A stretch of DNA of 34,823 nt from Candidatus Kaiserbacteria bacterium (GCA_016204805.1 JACQKA010000061.1:1-34823), one strand, 5' to 3'. Numbered from the stretch's first letter, positions 22,988 to 31,009 are shown. Translations and numbers: made by a program. The notes: a model not told the origin generated them from the sequence alone.

Positions 22988-25127
22988 AATTTCCTGGGGG
23001 CGCTTCCGTGAGTCCTTTGCGCACAGCAAACTCAGGATCCACCCCCTTTATAGATAGATTATAGCGCCCTTTCTCGTCCACCTCTTTGATAACCACGGGG
23101 ACTACTTCGCCGATCTTTACGGCATCCGAAATTTTCGCGATGCGGAACGGTGCGACTTCGGACACGTGCACCAAACCTTCGGTGTTGGGGCCGATTTTTA
23201 CGAACGCGCCGAAGTCGAGCATGCGTATGACCTCGCCTTCGAAACGCTCCCCCACCGAATATTCGCGGGTGAGGTCGGAGATCTCTTTCGCCGCGGCCTC
23301 CGCTGTGCCGTTCTTGCCAGTGATAAAGACCGAGCCGTCGTCTTCGATAGTGATCTCGTCTACTTTCGTGCGGTCTTTGATGCCGTTGATCATCTTGCCG
23401 CCGGGGCCGATGACAAGACCGATCTGATCCACCTTGATCTTGAGCGTGATGATCTTCGGCGCGCGCGGTGAAATATTTTCGCGCGGTGCGGCAATTGCCG
23501 AAAGCAGAACGCCAAGTATTTCCAACCGCGCTTTCTTTGCCTGCACGAACGCTTCCGCGAGCACGGGAATCGGCACGCCGCTCACTTTGACGTCCATCTG
23601 CACTGCGGTGACACCGTCTTTTGTCCCCGCGACCTTAAAGTCCATGTCGCCGTGGTGGTCCTCGGGTCCCTGGATGTCAGTCAGCACGGTGAAGATAGCG
23701 CCGTCCGACATCATGCCCATCGCGATACCCGCGACGGGTTTTTTGATGGGGACGCCCGCATCCATGAGCGCGAGCGTGCCGGCGCAGACCGTACCCATTG
23801 ACGTAGAACCGTTTGACGCAAGACATTCGGATACGATGCGCATCGCGTAGGGAAAATCGATTTTGGCGGGCAAGACCGCGCGCAATGCTTTCTCCGCGAG
23901 CGCACCGTGGCCTATCATACGGCGGTTCGTACTGCCGACCCGTCCTGTTTCACCCACGCTGTATGGAGGAAAGTTGTAGTGGAGCATGAATCGCTTTTTC
24001 GCGTTCTGCAACTCCATCGTATCTATGAGCTGTGCCTGGTCAGGTCCACCCAACGTGAGTGTTGCGAGGACGTGCGTTGCGCCGCGATAGAAAATCCCCG
24101 AGCCATGCAGGACCGGCGACACACCGCCCGCTTGTGCAAACAGCGGACGGATCTGATCAAACGCGCGGCCATCCACGCGCTTTCCTTTTTTGATGGCGAG
24201 ATCGTGCACGTACTGGTCCATGCGGTGTTCGAAATATGTTTCCAATTTTCCCGGTTCAACATCGGCGAATTGTGCTACTGCGTGCACCATCCATTCTTTC
24301 TTGAGTGTCCCGAAGTCTTCTTTCGCGAGCAGATCTTTCTTTGTGCCGATGAGCGTGCCGATGATCTCATCAAATGCCGGCGCGAGGCGCTCGTCGTCCA
24401 CGAATGCCGGCACAAACACAAATTTCTCCACGCCGCGTTCTTTGATGATGGTGTTCTGCCAGGCCTGTATCTTTTCGATCTCTTCCGACGCGCGCGACAG
24501 CGCCGCGGTGAGTGCGTCTTCCGGCATTTCCGATGCGCCCACTTCGATCATATTGATGAGGCCGTCCTTGCCGCATGCCGTGAGATCCATAATGGCGCGC
24601 GGAGAGCCGTCTTCGTCGCGCTGTTTGTAGGTCGGGTTGACGATGAAATCGTCGCTCCCCTCTTCAAGTCCGATGCGAATTGCAGAAACGGGACCGTTCC
24701 ATGGAATGTGCGATGTGCCGATGGCGAGCGACGCGGCGGTGACCGCAAGAATATCAGTGTCGTATTCCTCAAGCGAGAGCACGGTGATGATGACCTGCAC
24801 GTCGCGCTTCAATCCTTTCGGGAACAGCGGACGGATGGTGCGGTCAACGATGCGGCCCGAGAGCACCGCTTCGTCAGACGGACGCCCCTCCCGCCTCATG
24901 AAACGGCTACCGAGAATGGCGCCCGCGGCGTAAAAACGCTCCTCGTATTCCACCGAGAGCGGGAAATAATCCAGCGCGGAATCTTCTGTTCCCATGACAG
25001 CAGTCGCCAAGACGGCGCTGTTACCGTACCGCACCAGGACCGAACCGTGCGCCTGGTCCGCCCAATCGTTAAATTCCGCGGTGAGTGTTTTGCCGCCCAC
25101 TTCTAATGAATATTCTTTTTTGTGCAT
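22941..25127 (-). CDS. pnp: Polyribonucleotide nucleotidyltransferase (PNPase)
   Basis: PNPase is a 3'-5' phosphorolytic exoribonuclease, a trimeric ring that degrades RNA to nucleoside diphosphates. At 728 aa it is full length. The first RNase PH domain begins EYSLEVGGKTLTAEF; the second, catalytic one holds GSGIFYRGATHVLATLTLGG and FPPYSVGETGRVGSTNRRMIGHGALAEKAL, with DHHGDMDFKVAG giving metal-site aspartates. The KH domain (GLVIGPGGKMINGI) and the S1 domain (FEGEVIRMLDFGAFVKIGPNTEGLVHVSEVA) follow. A longer frame adds nine residues; the start MHKKEYSLEV is preferred. No Shine-Dalgarno is seen. Unlike E. coli, rpsO is not next to it. Confidence 0.97.
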   Translation of the reverse strand: MHKKEYSLEVGGKTLTAEFNDWADQAHGSVLVRYGNSAVLATAVMGTEDSALDYFPLSVEYEERFYAAGAILGSRFMRREGRPSDEAVLSGRIVDRTIRPLFPKGLKRDVQVIITVLSLEEYDTDILAVTAASLAIGTSHIPWNGPVSAIRIGLEEGSDDFIVNPTYKQRDEDGSPRAIMDLTACGKDGLINMIEVGASEMPEDALTAALSRASEEIEKIQAWQNTIIKERGVEKFVFVPAFVDDERLAPAFDEIIGTLIGTKKDLLAKEDFGTLKKEWMVHAVAQFADVEPGKLETYFEHRMDQYVHDLAIKKGKRVDGRAFDQIRPLFAQAGGVSPVLHGSGIFYRGATHVLATLTLGGPDQAQLIDTMELQNAKKRFMLHYNFPPYSVGETGRVGSTNRRMIGHGALAEKALRAVLPAKIDFPYAMRIVSECLASNGSTSMGTVCAGTLALMDAGVPIKKPVAGIAMGMMSDGAIFTVLTDIQGPEDHHGDMDFKVAGTKDGVTAVQMDVKVSGVPIPVLAEAFVQAKKARLEILGVLLSAIAAPRENISPRAPKIITLKIKVDQIGLVIGPGGKMINGIKDRTKVDEITIEDDGSVFITGKNGTAEAAAKEISDLTREYSVGERFEGEVIRMLDFGAFVKIGPNTEGLVHVSEVAPFRIAKISDAVKIGEVVPVVIKEVDEKGRYNLSIKGVDPEFAVRKGLTEAPPGNYGEHRNGQGGRRERR

Positions 25128-25393
25128 ACGGTACGGCTTGCGCACACGGCACACTTCTGCGTCAGCGACATCGCAACGGCGTTCGTCGTATATTCAATAC
25201 GCCTCGCTTGTTGCTTGCCGCTTCCTTGAATTGCATCCATGTGCGCAACCCTTAATTAATGTGATCTTCGGATTCCAGCATTCAATCTATTGAATACTGT
25301 CTACCCAAAGACCACGCTGATATGACATGACTATAATCTTTTTCCAGAAAATAGAAAGCAAGGGCCGGTTTCGCGAATGCGAAACCGGCATGC
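25128..25393. other. Gap upstream of pnp with a short inverted repeat
   Basis: No gene is seen. CAGCATTCAAT (25276-25286) and ATTGAATACTG (25289-25299) form an 11-bp inverted repeat with one mismatch, and the related TATTCAATA lies near 25190. The stretch should hold the pnp promoter, but no clear -35/-10 pair was found. Confidence 0.4.
25364..25389. terminator. Hairpin after the 65-aa membrane protein gene
   Basis: An 11-bp perfect stem GCCGGTTTCGC / GCGAAACCGGC with a GAAT loop lies 4 nt beyond the stop at 25394. On the minus strand CCTTGCTTTC follows, a weak T-tract. Confidence 0.7.
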
Positions 25394-25591
25394 TCATTTT
25401 TCTTTCGTGAACATCGCCGCCCCAACGATAGTGAGGGGAAGCCAGATAAAAATACCCATCCACTGAGCAAGAGTCTGTGCGTGTTCGCCGGAGATATGGA
25501 AAAATGCTACCGCGTGATCGGTATAGAGAAAAGCGAACTCTACTGCGACGACGCCCACAGCAAGGAACAAAACTCCCAGAACAATTCTCAT
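25394..25591 (-). CDS. Small two-span membrane protein
   Basis: A 65-aa protein with two hydrophobic helices: MRIVLGVLFLAVGVVAVEFAF at the start and WMGIFIWLPLTIVGAAMF before the basic end TKEK. The connecting loop (HISGEHAQTLAQ) is polar. AGGAG sits upstream of the ATG. It lies between pnp and purF in opposite orientation to purF. Such small membrane proteins are common and no function can be assigned. Confidence 0.65.
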   Translation of the reverse strand: MRIVLGVLFLAVGVVAVEFAFLYTDHAVAFFHISGEHAQTLAQWMGIFIWLPLTIVGAAMFTKEK

Positions 25592-25721
25592 GACACGTTT
25601 CTCCTAACTCCTAAACTACCTTCACATTCCCACACATTATCCGCGCTAGCAACTTCCGCTTTTCGTATAAGTTGTTATTCTCGGCTTAGTTGTCATTTCA
25701 AAACAGAAGAGAGGTGAAACA

Positions 25722-27152
25722 ATGTGTGGAGTATTTGCTGTATGTGGTACTCCGGAAGCGGCAAAAACTACTTCTGTGGGGCTACACCATCTTCAACATC
25801 GTGGGCAAGAAGCCGGTGGCATCGTTTCGTTCGAAGGTGAACATTTTTATGAACACCGTGAAGGAGGTCTTATAGGGCGAATCTTTAACAAATCAGTCGT
25901 CGCACGATTGAGCGGCACCGCGGCGATTGGTCAAGTCCGGTATTCGACGTCTGGCGTCAAACACGAAGATGTAGTCAAACAGGCACGAGATGCGCAACCG
26001 ATGCTCAAAAAAATTCTTCCGTTCGGCACTGTCGCACTCGCGCATAACGGGAATCTCACAAACGCCAAAACATTGCAATTAGAACTTGCGCTTACGGGCA
26101 AGGTGTTTGAAACACAAAAGAGCGATGATGAAATGATAGATACCGAAGTCGCTTTGATGCTTATTGGTGCGGCGATCGAGCCAACGTTGGTTGGTCGTCT
26201 CAAAACAGTACTCCCACTGCTCGAGGGTGCCTATGCGTTTATCGTGATGACTTCAAAGCAAATGATCGGTGTCTGTGATCCGCTTGGCATCAGGCCACTT
26301 ATGCTGGGCCGATATAAAGGGGCGTGGATGCTTGCCTCGGAAACATGCGCTATCGAAGGTCTGGATGCTGAGTTTGTGCGGCCGATACAACCGGGAGAAA
26401 TGATCGCCATTGAAGACGGAAAAATCACCTCGCACACATTCAGTGTGAAACAACCTTCGCGCTTGTGTATCTTTGAGCACATATACTTTTCGAAACCGGA
26501 CAGTACGCTTGAAGGCAAAAGTGTAATGCAAACACGTGAAGCTCTTGGGCGTGAGCTCGCACGCGAGGCGTCTATCGATGCAGATATCGTGTGTGCGATC
26601 CCGGACTCAGGAAATTACGCCGCGTTGGGTTTTAGCCAAGAGTCAGGCATTCCATTTGCATTCGGCATCATACGTCATCATTACGTCGGGCGCGTGTTCA
26701 TTCAGCCGCCAGACGAGCGGGACCGTGATATTTCACTCAAGCACAACATTGTGCGGGCGGCTGTCCAAGGCAAGCGTGTTGTGTTGGTTGATGACAGTCT
26801 GGTACGTGGTATAACAGCCCAACGAATTGTCGCGCGGCTTAAGCGTGCCGGTGCGCGCGAAGTGCACTTACGTCTATCGAGTCCTCCATGGCAACATGGA
26901 TGTTATTACGGCATAGACGAAGCGAACGTCCACCGGAGGGTGGCGAAGCCATACGAAAACGTGGCGGTAGTTTGTGAACATGTCTGTGCACTTACTGGTG
27001 CAGATTCGGTAGCATATTTGTCAGTCGATGGTATGTATCGCGCTGTACATGGCGAGCCGCGCAACAGCACATGCGCGCAATCCTGCGACGCCTGTTTCAC
27101 AGGACGCTTCCCCACACCACTTACTGACCGGTGTGGCGGACGGATCCACTAA
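25722..27152 (+). CDS. purF: Amidophosphoribosyltransferase (glutamine PRPP amidotransferase)
   Basis: PurF makes 5-phosphoribosylamine from PRPP and glutamine, the first committed step of purine synthesis. The 476-aa length is normal. Cys2 follows the start Met and becomes the N-terminal nucleophile, which fixes the start; GAGGTG lies 5 nt upstream. HRGQE (26-30), GQVRYST (70-76) and AHNGNLTN (107-114) are glutaminase motifs; the PRPP loop is VVLVDDSLVRG (353-363). Cys249, Cys394, Cys455 and Cys458 match the iron-sulfur ligands of the Bacillus-type enzyme. There is no recognisable propeptide. No other purine gene is nearby, which is odd for a pathway enzyme; the rest may lie elsewhere. Confidence 0.97.
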   Translation: MCGVFAVCGTPEAAKTTSVGLHHLQHRGQEAGGIVSFEGEHFYEHREGGLIGRIFNKSVVARLSGTAAIGQVRYSTSGVKHEDVVKQARDAQPMLKKILPFGTVALAHNGNLTNAKTLQLELALTGKVFETQKSDDEMIDTEVALMLIGAAIEPTLVGRLKTVLPLLEGAYAFIVMTSKQMIGVCDPLGIRPLMLGRYKGAWMLASETCAIEGLDAEFVRPIQPGEMIAIEDGKITSHTFSVKQPSRLCIFEHIYFSKPDSTLEGKSVMQTREALGRELAREASIDADIVCAIPDSGNYAALGFSQESGIPFAFGIIRHHYVGRVFIQPPDERDRDISLKHNIVRAAVQGKRVVLVDDSLVRGITAQRIVARLKRAGAREVHLRLSSPPWQHGCYYGIDEANVHRRVAKPYENVAVVCEHVCALTGADSVAYLSVDGMYRAVHGEPRNSTCAQSCDACFTGRFPTPLTDRCGGRIH

Positions 27153-27183
27153 AAAACGGCCGGGCATTCGCTCGGCCGTTTTT
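27152..27183. terminator. Bidirectional terminator between purF and the HExxH gene
   Basis: AAAAACGGCCG (27152-27162) pairs with CGGCCGTTTTT (27173-27183). T-rich flanks lie on both strands, and the stop codons of both converging genes abut it. Confidence 0.9.
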
Positions 27184-27186
27184 CTC

Positions 27187-27819
27187 TTATGAATATTTTT
27201 TGTTTTTCTTCGGCGTATGCGAATGTTCTACGGAAATACCCAAGATGCTTTCACCTTTTGTTTCGTTGATCGCAATCTCAAGTGCCTTCTCATAGCTTCC
27301 CAGACTGTCTCGACTTCTCAACCAGTGCGCAATGGCTTCATTACTCTCAAACAGCGGGAAGAGATCATATCCCGCATCGCGCAGCTTTCGAGCAATGCAC
27401 AGGGCTTCTGCCCATGCTCGTCGCTCATCGGCGACTTCGCGGCCAGCACCCCGTACACCCCTATTGCGCATTACAAAATATTCGTAAAGTCTCCCGTGTT
27501 TATTGAGTGTTATGACGTGCCCCATTTCATGAAGTAGTGCAAAGATCTCTCGCGGGTCAGCACCGATCGCATCAAAATTACAATGAATACTTCGTCCATT
27601 AACATTAAGTTGGAATTTACCCTCACTGTCAGGCAGGATCGAGAATCCTGACACGAACGCATTGAGGTTTATGCGAGTAGATTTTCCCGCGCGGTCAACT
27701 TTGACCAGTTCTAACCCAAGACTACCTTCACCGCTGTAAACTTCAAGGGAAATATCGGCAGTCAGTTTTATGATCTCATTTGGAAATCGTTCGGGGTGTG
27801 CGCTCGTGGCTTTTTCCAT
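27187..27819 (-). CDS. Putative zinc metallopeptidase with HExxH motif
   Basis: A 210-aa protein. Residues 92-103 read IFALLHEMGHVI, a zincin HExxH motif (H97, E98, H101), and ADERRAWAEAL (130-140) supplies a downstream Glu (E132 or E138) that could be the third zinc ligand, as in gluzincins of the IrrE/ImmA style. The N-terminal 90 residues look beta-rich. No signal peptide or membrane span is seen, so it would act inside the cell. The start ATG lies 6 nt after TATACT, a leaderless layout. Peptidase activity and substrate are inferred from the motif only. Confidence 0.72.
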   Translation of the reverse strand: MEKATSAHPERFPNEIIKLTADISLEVYSGEGSLGLELVKVDRAGKSTRINLNAFVSGFSILPDSEGKFQLNVNGRSIHCNFDAIGADPREIFALLHEMGHVITLNKHGRLYEYFVMRNRGVRGAGREVADERRAWAEALCIARKLRDAGYDLFPLFESNEAIAHWLRSRDSLGSYEKALEIAINETKGESILGISVEHSHTPKKNKKYS

Positions 27820-27849
27820 GCGTGCAGTATAGCAAAGTGCGTGAGCAAA

Positions 27850-27879
27850 GCCGGCACCCTGCGAAAGCAGGGTGCCGGC
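27850..27879. terminator. 13-bp GNRA-capped hairpin
   Basis: GCCGGCACCCTGC, GAAA and GCAGGGTGCCGGC form a perfect hairpin just past the NYN gene (minus strand, stop at 27902). The T-tract after it on that strand is weak (TTTGCTC). Confidence 0.7.
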
Positions 27880-27901
27880 GACGCGTTTAGCGTTTACTGT
27901 A

Positions 27902-28474
27902 TTATCCCAGATCCTCTTCTTTCTGCGACGTTGTGTTGTCAGTACGGGAATTGCGGCGCATTGGGCGATAGTTGATAAGATATTTCTTCGGGTCTGCGTC
28001 CATGTCGACGAAATCGTCGGCCGCTTCTTTGAGCCGGCCTGAAGCTGACTTGCCGAATGAGATCACTTCGACTTGGCATCCGCTGTGCATCTGGAGGTAT
28101 TGCACCAATGGAACGAAATCGCCGTCGCCTGTCGCAAGGATGACGGTATCGAGTTTCGGAGCCATTGTGATGGCGTCTACCGCAAGTCCGACATCCCAAT
28201 CCGCTTTCTTGGCGCCGCCGAAGAAAACTTGAAGATCTTTGGTGCGGGCTTCGATGCCGAGTTTGGTAAGCGCTTCGAAAAAGCCCTTCTCTTCGCCCGA
28301 CTCCGTGGTAACCACGTACGCGCGGGCGCGGATGAGCTCCCGCCCAGCGACTGCTTCTTTGAGCATCGCGCCGAAATTGACACGTGTCTTGTAAATATTT
28401 TTAGCGCTGTGGTAGAGATTCTGCGTGTCGATGAACACTCCTACGCGCTGTTCTGCATGTTTAATAACTGCCAT
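27902..28474 (-). CDS. NYN-domain (LabA/DUF88-type) protein, putative ribonuclease
   Basis: A 190-aa protein with the PIN-like NYN fold. The key motifs are VGVFIDTQNLYHS (11-23), KADWDVGLAVDAI (90-102) and LATGDGDFVPLV (113-124), giving conserved acidic residues D16, D94, D100, D117 and D119 expected to hold metal for RNA cleavage. The tail after about 165 is polar and likely flexible. Members include LabA, YacP-like and MARF1-type nucleases. It lies near rpsO on the same strand, but with 217 nt between them. The start ATG has no clear Shine-Dalgarno; a promoter was not identified. Confidence 0.86.
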   Translation of the reverse strand: MAVIKHAEQRVGVFIDTQNLYHSAKNIYKTRVNFGAMLKEAVAGRELIRARAYVVTTESGEEKGFFEALTKLGIEARTKDLQVFFGGAKKADWDVGLAVDAITMAPKLDTVILATGDGDFVPLVQYLQMHSGCQVEVISFGKSASGRLKEAADDFVDMDADPKKYLINYRPMRRNSRTDNTTSQKEEDLG

Positions 28475-28691
28475 ATCTTAGAATTTGTTAATTGAGTGAA
28501 GCGAAATTTAAAAATTATTAGACCCCGCTCCACTTTTGCTATTAAAAGACCCCGTGACGCGCGCGGCCGAATAGGCCATCCCTCACGGGCGAAGCGCGTC
28601 ACCGTACTATTGCTGACAAACGAAAAAACTTTGCCCGCCAACTATCTTACTACGCAAAAGAGGTGCGGGGAAAATGATGAAGCGAGCGAAC
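28475..28691. repeat. Gap with overlapping inverted repeats
   Basis: GTGACGCGC (28554-28562) pairs with GCGCGTCAC (28594-28602), enclosing GGCC-GAATA-GGCC. CCCGTGA (28551-28557) alternatively pairs with TCACGGG (28583-28589). AGACCCCG also occurs twice, 28 bp apart (28520, 28548). No protein gene is supported. The GC-rich hairpin may be an intergenic repeat or the rpsO terminator. Confidence 0.5.
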
Positions 28692-28958
28692 TTACTTCTT
28701 CAATCCCAACTTCTTCACCAACGCATTGTATGAACGCTTGCTCTTCTTCTCCAAGTATTTCAAATGGCGGCGGCGGTCTGCGACGAGCCCCAATAGGCCG
28801 CGGCGCGAGTGCCTGTCCTTGTCATTTTTCTTCAAATGCGACGAAAGTTCGTCAATGCGGCGCGTTAAAATTGCGATCTGCACTTCCGGAGAGCCCGTAT
28901 CCGTTTCATGACGGCCGACTTCTCCGATCACATTTGCCTTCTTTCGCTTTGTCAGCAT
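28692..28958 (-). CDS. rpsO: 30S ribosomal protein S15
   Basis: S15 is a primary binder of the 16S rRNA central domain. The 88 aa match the family exactly. Family features are TGSPEVQIAILTRRI (21-35), LSSHLKKNDKDRHSRRGLLGLV (38-59) and RRRHLKYL (62-69). The start ATG is 6 nt from TATACT, with TTGCGC 17 nt further up, so the message is probably leaderless. Divergent from the Xer recombinase gene, with 79 bp between start codons. Confidence 0.97.
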   Translation of the reverse strand: MLTKRKKANVIGEVGRHETDTGSPEVQIAILTRRIDELSSHLKKNDKDRHSRRGLLGLVADRRRHLKYLEKKSKRSYNALVKKLGLKK

Positions 28959-29037
28959 AGCATGAGTATATCACAGTCATGGCTAGAGCGCAAGGGTTTT
29001 CAGTGTTGTAGCGTAGGCGCGGTATACTAAAGGAGCT

Positions 29038-29952
29038 ATGGCAGAAAAGTCGGAAATTGCGCGATGTAAGCAGGAATTTCTTGAATATGTCGAGATCGAA
29101 CGGGGTCGGTCGGTAAAAACGGTCGAGAATTATGATCGCTATTTAACACGCTACTTTGAGCACGCAGGTATTGAAAAACCAGCAGAGATCACTGACGACA
29201 GTGTTCGCGAGTTCCGACTGTGGCTCAACCGCCAACCGGCGCGGAGCGGTTCCGTCAGTCGTCGCACGCAGAACTATTATCTCATCGCCCTGCGTGCGTT
29301 TCTCAAATACCTGCGCAAACGCTCGGTGAAAACGCTCGAGCCGGAAAAGATCGAGCTCGCCAAACTGGGCGAGCGTGAAGTCGAGTTCATTCAGGACGAG
29401 GAGTTGATGCGGCTTTTGAAAGCTCCTAAGGGCGGTTCGCTCACGGCGCTTCGCGATCGAGCGATACTTGAAACTCTCTTCTCTACCGGTCTGCGCGTTG
29501 CCGAACTCGCGTCGCTCAATCGTGATATCAATCTGAATCGCGACGAGCTTTCGGTGCGTGGCAAGGGCGACAAATTGCGCGTGGTGTTCCTTTCCGATGA
29601 CGCGAAGAAATCCATTGCCGAATACCTTAAAAAACGCGACGATATTGACGATTCCCTCTTTGCGCAGACGGGGAAACCATCGAACAAAGACTGTTCGACG
29701 CGGCTCACCACCCGTTCCATCGAACGCATCGTTAAAAAACATGCCATTGGGGCTGGTATCACGAAAAAAGTCACACCTCACACAGTTCGCCACAGCTTTG
29801 CGACCGACTTGTTGCAGAACGGCGCGGATATTCGCAGCGTGCAGGCGCTTTTGGGGCACGCGAGCATCAATACGACGCAGATTTACACCCACGTGACCGA
29901 CAAACATCTTCGCGATGTTCACAAAAAATTCCACGGCAAGACTCGCGGATGA
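29038..29952 (+). CDS. Tyrosine recombinase of the XerC/XerD type
   Basis: A site-specific recombinase that in most bacteria resolves chromosome dimers at dif. It has 304 aa, the typical size. The N-terminal SAM-like DNA-binding domain spans about 5-95. The catalytic set is complete: R153 (STGLRVAEL), K176 (GKGDKLR), H248 and R251 (TPHTVRHSF), H274 (LLGHASINTT) and Tyr283 (QIYTHV). TATACT precedes ATG by 9 nt, with AAAGGAG in between. Whether it is the housekeeping Xer or a mobile-element integrase cannot be decided by eye; the length, complete motifs and neighbours (rpsO, exonuclease) favour the housekeeping role. No dif site was found in the window. Confidence 0.92.
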   Translation: MAEKSEIARCKQEFLEYVEIERGRSVKTVENYDRYLTRYFEHAGIEKPAEITDDSVREFRLWLNRQPARSGSVSRRTQNYYLIALRAFLKYLRKRSVKTLEPEKIELAKLGEREVEFIQDEELMRLLKAPKGGSLTALRDRAILETLFSTGLRVAELASLNRDINLNRDELSVRGKGDKLRVVFLSDDAKKSIAEYLKKRDDIDDSLFAQTGKPSNKDCSTRLTTRSIERIVKKHAIGAGITKKVTPHTVRHSFATDLLQNGADIRSVQALLGHASINTTQIYTHVTDKHLRDVHKKFHGKTRG

Positions 29953-29958
29953 AGTCAG

Positions 29959-29984
29959 AAGAGGCACCATGTATGGCGCCTCTT
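29959..29984. terminator. Hairpin between xer and the converging paralogue pair
   Basis: AAGAGGCACCAT (29959-29970) pairs with ATGGCGCCTCTT (29973-29984), 12 bp with one mismatch and a 2-nt nominal loop. It lies between the stop codons of converging genes. Confidence 0.65.
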
Positions 29985-29987
29985 AAT

Positions 29988-30443
29988 TCAATGTGCGTTT
30001 GGGTTTTGTCGATTTTGGAGCTGGTTCGTCCTCATCCTCGTCAATATCATCCCCGTTCTTCGCTTCGCTTTTGCGATATACAAGGACGAAATCCTTACGG
30101 ATATGCCATGAAAACGGTACATCGATCCATTCAAGGGGGCTGCCACTGATGCAAAATAGGTGAGCATCGAATGCAGAAGGCTGTGCTCGTTGAACAGTCG
30201 ATGAGCTTTTGCAAAGTCTCCCTGCTCGTGTGCATCATGCATGCGCGAGCCTTTTTCCGCGTACAAAGCGTCCATCTGCTGTATAAAAGTAGGTACTTGT
30301 TCCTGCACATGATCGCCGGGCTGTATATCGGTAATATGCTCGCCGATCATCGACAAAATGTGCATTGGGACATTATTCACTTCCCGCATCAACTCAATAA
30401 TAGACATACTGGCCTCTGCGAAACGCGGGGAGTTTTTTATCAT
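29988..30443 (-). CDS. Hypothetical protein, second of a tandem paralogous pair
   Basis: A 151-aa helical protein: MSIIELMREVNNVPMHILSMIGEHI, then QPGDHVQEQVPTFIQQMDALYAEKG, a central helix with DFAKAHRLFNEHSLLHSMLTYFA and the end YRFHGISVRISSLYIAK. The order matches the 154-aa protein just upstream (QSGDIVKGQLAQFGQQL, RFYTQMDTLYALLNLSISSML, YQIILRTKEP), so the two are diverged duplicates. AGGGGG lies 5 nt before the ATG, and only 9 nt separate it from the previous stop. The last 30 residues are basic. No family, membrane span or enzyme motif recognised. Confidence 0.7.
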   Translation of the reverse strand: MIKNSPRFAEASMSIIELMREVNNVPMHILSMIGEHITDIQPGDHVQEQVPTFIQQMDALYAEKGSRMHDAHEQGDFAKAHRLFNEHSLLHSMLTYFASVAAPLNGSMYRFHGISVRISSLYIAKAKRRTGMILTRMRTNQLQNRQNPNAH

Positions 30444-30452
30444 GATGTCCCC

Positions 30453-30917
30453 CTAATTCATCTTTTTGCGGTTAGGAAGCTTGGCTGGTTTTTCGTCCTC
30501 GTCATCTTCCGTATCGTTCTCGATAGCTTCGTCTGGCTCTTTCGTACGGAGGATAATCTGGTAATTCTTGCAGATCTTCGCATCAAAACGATCATCACAC
30601 ACTTCTTCTGCGGTGAGCATGGAGGAAATGCTGAGGTTGAGCAGAGCGTACAGTGTGTCCATCTGGGTGTAAAACCGCACCTCGTCCTCTTCATTGCCGA
30701 GCGTGACGGCATCTTCTGCCTGGGCTTCTTTTTGCTTGCCGAGAGTGAATAGCTGTTGCCCAAACTGAGCCAGCTGACCTTTCACAATGTCACCGGATTG
30801 GATTGGAGGCAGTTTTTTTGCCTGAGCATCGATTTGGATTTGCGTGATCGCGCCGACTTCGCACAGCAGATCGTGGACAATCTCGGGAAGTGTGACCGTA
30901 AGTGGTGTTACTCCCAT
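30453..30917 (-). CDS. Hypothetical protein, first of a tandem paralogous pair
   Basis: A 154-aa protein. The start was set at MGVTPLTVTLPEIV, where AGGAGG lies 8 nt upstream; a 14-residue longer frame lacks such a signal. The N-terminal two thirds are helical and align with the downstream 151-aa paralogue. The C-terminus is an acidic stretch followed by a basic end (NDTEDDEDEKPAKLPNRKKMN), opposite in charge to the basic tail of its partner. Both genes form one operon. The charge contrast could favour a heteromeric pair, which is speculation. Confidence 0.7.
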   Translation of the reverse strand: MGVTPLTVTLPEIVHDLLCEVGAITQIQIDAQAKKLPPIQSGDIVKGQLAQFGQQLFTLGKQKEAQAEDAVTLGNEEDEVRFYTQMDTLYALLNLSISSMLTAEEVCDDRFDAKICKNYQIILRTKEPDEAIENDTEDDEDEKPAKLPNRKKMN

Positions 30918-30971
30918 GCGCGTATCCTCCTGTGTACTCGTTTCATCCTCGCACCGCACGCATCGCGGTCA

Positions 30972-31009
30972 ACCCCTTATCACTTTCGGGCCCGAAAGTG
31001 ATAAGGGGT
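30972..31009. repeat. 38-bp perfect palindrome
   Basis: The left arm 30972-30990 (ACCCCTTATCACTTTCGGG) is the exact reverse complement of 30991-31009, with no spacer. It lies between the divergent paralogue operon and the exonuclease gene. TTGACC flanks each arm when read on the minus strand. It may be an operator, a cruciform or hairpin, or a small repeat element. Confidence 0.8.

Noticed and set aside
22080-23057. A 325-codon open frame opposite the proline-rich protein gene
   Set aside because: Low-complexity Gly/Ser/Val product mirroring the Pro/Thr/Ser-rich gene on the other strand.
23907-25106. A 399-codon open frame opposite pnp
   Set aside because: It is fully antisense to a confidently identified gene, and its product has no recognisable domain.
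28441-28641. Minus-strand 66-aa protein upstream of the NYN gene
   Set aside because: It runs through the competing inverted repeats and overlaps the NYN start; better explained as repeat DNA.
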